Part shown: in pieces, positions 57,080 through 64,000 of the stretch
How positions within the stretch are numbered: position 1 is the stretch's first letter
How the letters are laid out: each line of letters starts with the position of its first letter
Origin: Tritrichomonas musculus
Taxonomy: Eukaryota; Parabasalia; Tritrichomonadida; Tritrichomonadidae
Reading direction: 5' to 3'
Length of the DNA stretch: 64,000 nt
Assembly (NCBI GenBank): GCA_039105265.1
Contig: JAPFFF010000003.1
Coordinates: 7,998,001 to 8,062,000, forward strand
Made by a program: the position numbers and the translations under genes
Notes under the pieces: generated by a model
Told to the model about the DNA's origin: nothing
Database searches by the model: none
The model's input: the letters and a program-made list of their open reading frames with translations, nothing else

Positions 57080-58531
57080 CTAAAATAAACTTTTCAAGTA
57101 TAAAATCTTATAATAAACACAAGTCAAGCCAGTAGGAATTCCTAATATTAAAACTATTAGGCTAATAACACCCCAAAAAGGTCTAGTGAATCTATAAAGT
57201 TGTAAATAACAGAAAGATGGAAGAATAAACTCCAAAATAATTAGTGCAAAGGAAGAAATTGCATCAAGAACATCAATTATTCTTCCATCCATGAAATTAA
57301 CTCCAATTGCAAACAAATTGACAGCAACTCCTGAAACAACGATAGAAATTTGGCTTGTTTCCTTTGGATCAATTATAATGGATGAAACTTGAGTTGCGAT
57401 AAAATGAGTATAAATTATATTTGATGTAACTGTAACAACGTAGCATGAAATTTGACCAACTATTGCTTCAACACGATCAGTTTTATAATTGAAAAAGACA
57501 TTCCTGTTAGTGAACTTTTTTATTTTAAATTTATTTGCTATATAAAAAAGATTAAAAGGACGATCAAAATAAACTGAAAAATTGTGTGTCTCATTGAATA
57601 TTTGTTCTGTTTCATATGCATCTTGCATATGTGTTTGGACTACAAAATAGGCAACAACACCAATACCATAGAAAATTATAATGAATAATACGCTTGCAAG
57701 CCATGTACTTTTCATGCATCTGAAAACTGTCGGATTACGCATTTGTGCAAAAATTGTATTCAGCATTGGATGCATAAAGAAAGCAATCATAATTGTACTT
57801 ACACAATTGAAAAATACTGCTGGATCTTTTGAGAAAAGGGAAATAAATGGTATAAATGGTAAAGCATTATCAACACTTGCAAAAGTTTTAACAACAACTT
57901 TGAATCCCATCTCTTTAATACAATTAATAAGCATAATTATGAGACATAATATAACCACCAATTTAGCTATGATTCCGATATATGCAATCCATGATAATGA
58001 TATAATATTTCTTGCAAAAAGAGATGGAAATGTAGTTAATAAATTAACAAAGTATAAAAGAAAATACTTACTTTTCAAAAAGCCTGGACATTTTGGCCAA
58101 ATTTGATTTAGAAACGCAAATCCATTTTTCGATATCTCAAGTCCAAATCGGCAAGCGAATGTCAAATATGCAAGAATATTTAAGATTAATGGAATGAAAC
58201 TAAGCCATTTTGATCCAAAAACAAACTTGCATATTTGCTGGTAGTCATATGCGACTCCATAAAACCAACATCGCGTATATACATGAATTGAAAGCTGAAC
58301 TAAAATCATCACAAAAAGAATTATAAGTAAAACTTCGATAATACCGCATTTGAAAAAATTTTCGTACATTAAAAAAGGACCTGTTCCCATACATACTGTA
58401 CATAATAACATAATCACTGAAAAAATGGATATTTCCTTGCCTTTTTGATCAGGTGGGAAAAGGACGAAGTCCATTCTTTGAGGACGTGCGCGAAATTTAT
58501 ATTTTTCAATTGGAACATCTCCCCCAATCAT
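57080..58531 (-). CDS. Amino-acid/auxin permease-type transporter
   Basis: A 483-aa polytopic membrane protein with about 11 hydrophobic segments after a 38-residue polar N terminus (KFRARPQRMDFVLFPPDQ). The first segment carries VCMGTGPFLMYENFF, similar to the G-x-G-x-L-x-x-P loop of the AAAP family, and the seventh contains MIAFFMHPMLNTIFAQM, like the S-F-x-x-H-x-x-I-P block. Both are substrate-binding regions in this fold. It probably moves amino acids, by H+ or Na+ coupling, across the plasma or a lysosome-like membrane. The loop around 325-365 is unusually long. ATG 58531 is the first in frame. The exact substrate is not predictable. Confidence 0.82.
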   Translation of the reverse strand: MIGGDVPIEKYKFRARPQRMDFVLFPPDQKGKEISIFSVIMLLCTVCMGTGPFLMYENFFKCGIIEVLLIILFVMILVQLSIHVYTRCWFYGVAYDYQQICKFVFGSKWLSFIPLILNILAYLTFACRFGLEISKNGFAFLNQIWPKCPGFLKSKYFLLYFVNLLTTFPSLFARNIISLSWIAYIGIIAKLVVILCLIIMLINCIKEMGFKVVVKTFASVDNALPFIPFISLFSKDPAVFFNCVSTIMIAFFMHPMLNTIFAQMRNPTVFRCMKSTWLASVLFIIIFYGIGVVAYFVVQTHMQDAYETEQIFNETHNFSVYFDRPFNLFYIANKFKIKKFTNRNVFFNYKTDRVEAIVGQISCYVVTVTSNIIYTHFIATQVSSIIIDPKETSQISIVVSGVAVNLFAIGVNFMDGRIIDVLDAISSFALIILEFILPSFCYLQLYRFTRPFWGVISLIVLILGIPTGLTCVYYKILYLKSLF

Positions 58532-60630
58532 TCCTTTTATTTTTTTTTTTTTTTGTTTTTGTTTTCAAACATATTACACAAATTTTTTGTTTTTCATTTT
58601 TATATTATATTTATCTTAGCAAATTTAAGTAAATATTTGTATATATTAAATATATACGAGTTAATTTGATATAAAATTATTATTCTATTATAATTATCAA
58701 AAAATAACTTGTCAATATGAAAATAATTTAATAATTGAATAATACGTTTTTGAAATAATTTGATAATAACAAAAATCAATTTGTATTTCCAAATTTATTA
58801 CATATTCAAAAGATTGAATATACAATTGAATATATAATTGAATAATTCTATTCATAATCAATCGTAACACAATTTACCCAAAAATTCTACCCAAAAAGTT
58901 GGATTGAAATAATAGAAAGGTGAATTGAAATAAACAAACCTATTTAAAAAGCGTTGGCTACCCAAAAATATAAGAAATACACTAGTTAATAGTATATATA
59001 TAAATAAATGTTTGAATTCACTTTATATATTTTATAAGAAATATTTCTAAAAAATGAATATAAAAAAAAAATGATAATTTTTTTCAAATATTGTCTTAAA
59101 ATTATATCAAAACCTTTTATTTTATATTATTATTAGCATTTATTAAGAATACCAGAGATTTTCTAAAGAATAATTTCATAAAGTCAAACGATTATGATAT
59201 TTTGACGGTTATACTATATATAAATATAATAATAAAGATGAAAGTACTTTTAATATTAAAAATATATTTTTTTTTACTCATAAATTATCAAAATAAATAA
59301 GCAATATGATAAAATGGAATATTAAAAAATTGAATAAATATGTAAAAATAATATTGTTTTTTTACATTACTCTCTTTTTGATATTTATAATATTATTTTA
59401 TATTTGTTTTTATATATTATTATGTAATCTAATTATATATATTTTTTTTCAATTCATGAATTAAATATCGAAGTACATATATACTACAAATATTTCGATT
59501 TCGATAGGCTTTGAATTTAGTAAAAAAGCATGAAAATAATTATATATTCTATTCTAATTAATTTCCGTATTAATAATCATTTTTTTATTGTTAATACTTT
59601 AATAGTTACAATATATATTTATAAATAATATATTTAAGATTTCTAACGATAAGTAATTAACATTTAAATAATATGTTTATATAAAATCACAAAATTGAAT
59701 TATATTTCTTTAGAAATAGCGTTTTTACAACCGTTTTTATACTGAAAATATTTTAAGTACAATATTCAAAAAATTGTTTATGATTTTTTTTATATCTTAA
59801 TAAATATACATTTGAACATATTAATTATATTATATATATATATATTTAATATATGTTATATAATATAAAAATAATTATATTTTCATTTTTATATATGATA
59901 TTTGATATCAGATTTCTTGTAAATACAAATTTTTGTGGATAATCTATGATTAAATTGGTATATAAATATGTCAAATAATGTAATATCTCGTTAAATTGTT
60001 TTATTATTTATTTGAATTGATATTAAACCAATTAATAAAAAACCAACCTATTAAATGCTTTATAAGACTGAAAACATATTTAAACTATATCACTAAACAA
60101 ATATATTAATAAGAATAATGCTATATTTATTCGACATCAATGCTATCATAAAACATATTAAAAATTTTCAGAAAACATAAATACTCAATAAAAAAACTCA
60201 TAAAAGAAATTGTATCTAATGCTATACCATTAATTTAAAATTCAAACCGATTTTACTAATTCTAAATAATATTAAATATTTCTAATATTTCTCGTATAGC
60301 TTTCTTTAAATTCAAAAAGATTCCGCATTTCATAAATATATTTTTATTTTTCTTTATTTTTCTTTTTCTTTATTTCTTTTTTTGATCATTTTGGAAGCAT
60401 TTACACTTTCCCTTCAAAAAATTGAATTTAAATTCTGGGAACCCTGCAATTTTCTGAGAAACCGCCGTTTTATATAAATATTTTTGAGAATGAAAGAATT
60501 GTTTTTAAATATCCGAAAATAGATAAAAAAAAAAATTAATTATTTCATTTTATTTAATGATATAAGCCCAAATATTCTAATTATGCATTATAATAAAAAT
60601 ATAAATCTGAAAGATAAAGTGAGTAAAACG
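58532..60630. other. Gene-free AT-rich spacer, about 2.1 kb
   Basis: Extremely AT-rich with dense stops. No gene, RNA or transposon end was found on either strand. Confidence 0.65.
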
Positions 60631-60638
60631 TATATCAT

Positions 60639-61089
60639 TAGACTTGTTATTTTGAGAATCGATATCAAAAACGTCACTTTTTTATATCTGATACTCGATT
60701 ATCAGTTTACAAATCTGATATCGAGATTATCGATTATCAAGATATCAGATATGAAATGTGATATAAAAATAATTGTAAACTTGATATCAATTACCGAGAT
60801 CTCGAGATCTCAAACAGATTTATCTTTTTTTATAATTGGTATTTGTGATTTTATTATATTTAAAAATAAATAATAGAATGTATTGATGTTTATTTTAAGA
60901 TTAAAATCTAAAAATACATTCTTTTTTATGAAATATTTGAGAATGAATTACGATCATATTTTTATCAAAAAGCAGAGAAAAAAAATTCTCGATCTCTGAA
61001 ATCGATCTCGAGAATCTGTGCATATTTATGTATCGATATCAAAAAGTCAATCAATTATCAATCTCGATAATCGGAGAATAACAAGTCTA
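60639..61089. mobile_element. hAT-like MITE with 8-bp duplication TATATCAT (451 bp)
   Basis: The ends TAGACTTGTTATT (60639-60651) and its inverted copy AATAACAAGTCTA (61077-61089) are perfect, flanked by TATATCAT on both sides (60631-60638 and 61090-61097). Inside, GATATC, ATCGAT and CTCGAG words recur near both ends, and GAGATCTCGAGATCTC at 60796-60811 is a perfect 16-bp palindrome. It has no coding capacity; an open frame crossing the left half is incidental. The 8-bp TSD and the TAG start, shared with the relic at 53302, suggest the hAT superfamily. Confidence 0.8.
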
Positions 61090-61175
61090 TATATCATTCA
61101 ATCTGCATAATTATGAAAATTGAATGAGAAGAATAGAATCTTATTGAGACAATTTCTTCTAAAACATATTGAAAT

Positions 61176-61929
61176 ATAGGTACTCCAACGATTAAATTGC
61201 TCAGAAAATTTAATTCAAATTAATTCTTTATATATTAGTAATAAAATTATCATAATTAATATACATAAAATTAATCATTAATATTGGTATATTTATTTTC
61301 CCAAAATGTCTATCAGGAGTCGAGATTTCCCTTTTCAAAATTCACAGACTCTGTTTAAACAAATTTTTCTTAATTTTTATCATAAAGTTGTTATTTGAGT
61401 ACCAATTTATAATATTTTTTCAGATTTTTTGATTTTTATCATTAAATAATAGTTAAGAAGTATTCATGAAGTATAATAGCTTACTCAATAGAAATATATG
61501 TTTATCAAATATCAACAATTTTAAAAATACATTCTTGGTATGTTAATATTCATTAATTAGATTTTATTTCTATTTCTACAGCGAAGAATTCAAATTTAAT
61601 TAAATAAAAATTGTATTTTCTAATTTGAATCAATAAGATTAACATTTTTTCATTATTTAACGACATTTTCTCAATTTCTTAATATTTAATCTAATTTTAT
61701 ATATATGTGTTTATTTAATCTATCATTTTCCTCATTGTTTATATGGGAAATGTTTTTGATTATTTCAAACAAAGCTTCAGAAATTTAAAAAAGAGCACTC
61801 TCGACTCCTGATAGATAATTTTCAAAAATAAAATATAATTTATATATAAAATGATTTATAGATTATTTTTAATTAAATATTTTTATTTTTTATTCATATG
61901 AAAAAAAATTCTATCGTTGGACTCCCTAT
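61176..61929. mobile_element. hAT-like MITE with 8-bp duplication ATTGAAAT, carrying an insert
   Basis: The left end ATAGGTACTCCAACGAT (61176) and the right end, whose complement is ATAGGGAGTCCAACGAT (ending 61929), match at 15 of 17 positions. ATTGAAAT flanks both (61168-61175 and 61930-61937). The element holds a 499-bp insert (61313-61811); without it the MITE is about 255 bp. No coding capacity. The perfect TSD supports true transposition. Confidence 0.75.
61313..61811. mobile_element. Nested MITE with TCAGGAGTCGAGA ends, probable TA duplication
   Basis: Arms TCTATCAGGAGTCGAGA (61309-61325) and its exact inverted copy (ending 61815) enclose about 490 AT-rich bases. The inverted similarity continues weakly inward for some 50 bases. 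If the element starts at TCAGG, TA flanks both ends (61311-61312; 61812-61813), which would fit Tc1/mariner. I found no 8-bp duplication for any boundary. Its position inside the hAT-like MITE makes it the younger of the two. Confidence 0.6.
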
Positions 61930-61937
61930 ATTGAAAT

Positions 61938-62094
61938 TATTTTATCAATTTAATAAAAAAATGTGAGAAAAAAGTGTAAACGAAACCGTTTTTATCTAAA
62001 ATCTCCAAATCTATATCCAGAGTTTTCAAATAGCATATGTTAATATATATATGATGTCATTATGGCACTTTTGGTCAATACCAATCATAATTAA
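61938..62094. other. Short AT-rich spacer
   Basis: Nothing recognisable. Confidence 0.6.
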
Positions 62095-62676
62095 AAAAAA
62101 TTGTCTTTTATTCAATTCAATATCAGCCATTTTTGTTTTTCCTGATTCAAGAGAAACCTTTTTTAAGCCATTTAGTTCTTTAAAAAAATGATTATCATTT
62201 TTTGCCAGACCAAATATAATTATATGATAATCATTATCTTTGAAACAAATTTTACTGAAATTTCATATAAAAATATAAGAATTTTGTCCAGTCGAGGTCA
62301 TGTTCAAACAAAACTTCCATTTTCGTTGTATCATTGAAATGACAGCCAACAAATATTCATTCAATACAATTCACGTAATCTTTGTGAACACTAAAATCTA
62401 GGAAAACCTGATTGTCCTCATGTTTAAGTGGAAATTTCTCTGATTAATGATCTGATTGATTGACAATTCAAAAAAAAAAATGTTGGTTATTATTATTTCA
62501 CCTAGAGTGTGTCTACAAAGATAGTTCTCTATTACTGCATTAACATTTTGATTTAAACCTTTCATTTGGCTGAACAGTGGCCAATCACTCCATAACTTGT
62601 CTTCTTGTTTTTTATTTTTTAAATGATGATTTAAAAGTTTTCGTTGAAAATGAATTAAATTTCTCTCAAAAAGAAT
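62095..62676 (-). pseudogene. Decayed gene of unrecognised family
   Basis: Three protein-like blocks follow each other on the minus strand. From 62676: LIHFQRKLLNHHLKNKKQED, then LWSDWPLFSQMKGLNQ and ENYLCRHTLGEI. From about 62440: FPLKHEDNQVFLDFSVHKDY, then GCHFNDTTKMEVLFEHDLDW. From about 62245: IIIFGLAKNDNHFFKELNGL, then ESGKTKMADIELNK. The blocks lie in different frames with interruptions and no start. They are too long and too rich in Trp, Cys and His to be chance AT-rich frames. I cannot name the family; a host gene or a mobile-element gene are both possible. Confidence 0.45.
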
Positions 62677-63124
62677 TCACCATGCATGCATTTTAATTTT
62701 GACATCATTTTAAAAATGAATTCATTCTTAACAAATATTTTATGGTCGCTGTTGCATTGCTTTTTTTGTATTATTCAAATCAAAAAACGACAGAATAAAT
62801 TTTTTGAATTTAATGTATGTTTTTTATTTTGTACTTCAGTATTTAATCATATCTGAGAGTATAGAAAATACTTCTTAAGTAATAATTTAGAGAAAAAAAT
62901 CATAAGTATTACTTTATAATGTTAATGCGTTATTTTCTAAATTTAAATTTACTGATTACATTTTATTTTATTTTATTTAGTCATTTTTTTAAAGAAATAA
63001 TTATTTATTCAAAAGTTATTTATAAATTGTTTTATTTTTTTAATTTCTTAACTTGTCGGCCAAATTTTATTTCAAATAGAGCCGACAGAAAAAAAGAAAT
63101 AAAATTTCTGTTCGTTATTTGAAA
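62677..63124. other. Spacer upstream of the zinc-finger gene
   Basis: AT-rich; TCGGCCAAAT and GCCGACAG near 63056-63086 are the only less AT-rich words. No gene is supported. Confidence 0.6.
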
Positions 63125-63130
63125 TCATTT
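63125..63130 (+). promoter_or_regulatory. Initiator-like box TCATTT of the C2HC gene
   Basis: TCATTT with predicted start at 63127, 11 bases before the ATG at 63138; fits TCA(+1)YW. Confidence 0.65.
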
Positions 63131-63137
63131 TTTTGCA

Positions 63138-63623
63138 ATGGCTGATGATGAAATGGATTTAAGATTTCAGACAGATGATTATATGTTTGAATCAGAAAGA
63201 GATGGGGCTCAAAAAACAGCCAAAGAAGGATTGAAGGAGTGTCCTGTTTGTCATCGTTTTTTTGATCCAAAAAAAATAGAGCATCATCAAAACATATGCC
63301 AAGACATATTTAATAAATGTAAAGAAGAATTCAATAGAAGAGAGGTCCAAATGACAGATGAAGATATTATTGATTTACTTGTTGGGAAAGTTCCAGCGAA
63401 TGCAATTAAAGTTGAACGTTGCGAATTTTGTGGAAAGAAAATTTCTCCTAAACTGATTGGAAAGCATCAAGAACAATGTAAACTTAAAAAGCAGGATTCA
63501 CAAACGAATGAACTCCAAAAAAGACAAGAAAACCTTCAAAAAAAAGATTACAAAGGGGCTCATGATCAATTAATTGAACAAATTAAACAAGATAGGAAAG
63601 TTGCTAAAAAAGGACCAAAATAA
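63138..63623 (+). CDS. C2HC-type zinc-finger protein (ZC2HC1-like)
   Basis: A 161-aa protein with two C-x2-C-x11-H-x3-C fingers: C35/C38/H50/C54 (KECPVCHRFFDP, then HHQNIC) and C95/C98/H110/C114 (ERCEFCGKKISP, then KHQEQC). All eight ligands are present in the spacing of the zf-C2HC_2 family, in which ZC2HC1 proteins also carry several such fingers in short chains. The first 30 residues are acidic; the last 45 are a charged helix (KRQENLQKKDYKGAHDQLIE) ending in lysines. Function in the family is poorly defined; protein or nucleic-acid binding is inferred. The stop overlaps TAAA, a possible trichomonad polyadenylation signal. Confidence 0.85.
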   Translation: MADDEMDLRFQTDDYMFESERDGAQKTAKEGLKECPVCHRFFDPKKIEHHQNICQDIFNKCKEEFNRREVQMTDEDIIDLLVGKVPANAIKVERCEFCGKKISPKLIGKHQEQCKLKKQDSQTNELQKRQENLQKKDYKGAHDQLIEQIKQDRKVAKKGPK

Positions 63624-64000
63624 AAATTGAATTTATCTAATAAAAAAAAAAAAATCATATATTACATTCAAAAATAAACAATTGATGTATTATATCTGGA
63701 TTAATTTAGTAAATAATCTTAATATCATCAGTTTCAATAGTGATTTTGATATTTTAGAAAATAAATTTATACGTTATTTCATTTTTAAAACTTTTTGAAT
63801 GCTTTTTTCGATATCTCATTATTTAGCCAGAAAGTTGATAATTTAAATGATTTCATTTTAAAATAAATACTATTTTATGATATATATATAATTTTTAAAA
63901 CAATTTGTAAGAAGATTTTAAAGATAATTGTAAAATAAATATAATTATTTTTAAAATTTTGATTTATCTTGATATTCAAAGATCATTTTTTAAAACATTT
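63624..64000. other. Terminal AT-rich spacer
   Basis: No feature supported up to the window end. Confidence 0.7.

Noticed and set aside
60583-60873. 96-codon open frame in the gene-poor region
   Set aside because: It crosses the left end of the 451-bp MITE and is made of GATATC-type repeats; there is no coding character.
62187-62235. 12-bp inverted repeat AATGATTATCAT / ATGATAATCATT as a regulatory hairpin
   Set aside because: It lies inside the decayed minus-strand gene and is AT-rich enough to arise by chance.

Overview
The window looks like nuclear DNA of a parabasalid protist, most likely a trichomonad related to Tritrichomonas or Trichomonas. The grounds are: very AT-rich DNA with long homopolymer runs; intronless, widely spaced genes; an initiator-like TCATTT box 10-31 bases before several start codons; and a typical trichomonad gene set (two-repeat Myb factor, kinase-Sel1 and TKL-type kinases, BspA-like leucine-rich repeats, ankyrin/DUF3447 debris). 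The assignment comes from gene content and the initiator box, not from a database match.

Layout. Bases 1-4400 hold decayed sequence: an unrecognised remnant with an HNH-like piece, then a 5'-truncated, frameshifted Ski2/Mtr4-type helicase tail. A Myb gene (5347-6144, +) and a multi-pass membrane protein (6745-7797, -) follow. Bases 7800-11200 are mostly non-coding: a 21-bp tandem repeat, a piggyBac-like MITE, a small ORF with a 13-bp inverted repeat at its start, and a DUF3447-like remnant. Bases 11317-17738 carry an unknown 181-aa protein and a 1,922-aa kinase-Sel1 protein. Bases 18247-20477 are a graveyard of actin-like, ankyrin and kinase pieces around a possible 91-aa gene.

The centre (21608-40011) is one giant gene read in two overlapping frames that meet at a run of ten A. 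Joined, it would encode about 6,130 residues: an N-terminal pseudokinase, six dynein/midasin-type AAA+ modules, a long linker, an acidic stretch and three von Willebrand A (VWA) domains. Then come a C2-domain protein (-), a triple-SPRY-like protein (-), a DHHC palmitoyltransferase (+), a BspA-like pseudogene (-), a calponin-homology-like protein (-), a PPP-family phosphatase (-), a protein kinase (+), an amino-acid transporter (-) and a C2HC zinc-finger protein (+).

The gene-poor stretches 51.6-55.5 kb and 58.5-63.1 kb contain nested DNA transposons whose ends are visible. A hAT element with a transposase C-terminal remnant (53302-54935, TSD ATCAAAAA) is interrupted by a second hAT-type MITE (TSD CGGTTGGC). 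Two more elements with 8-bp duplications lie at 60639-61089 and 61176-61929, the latter carrying another insert. No tRNA, rRNA or CRISPR array was found. The genes do not form an operon; common themes are signalling (kinases, phosphatase, C2, DHHC) and very large multidomain proteins.
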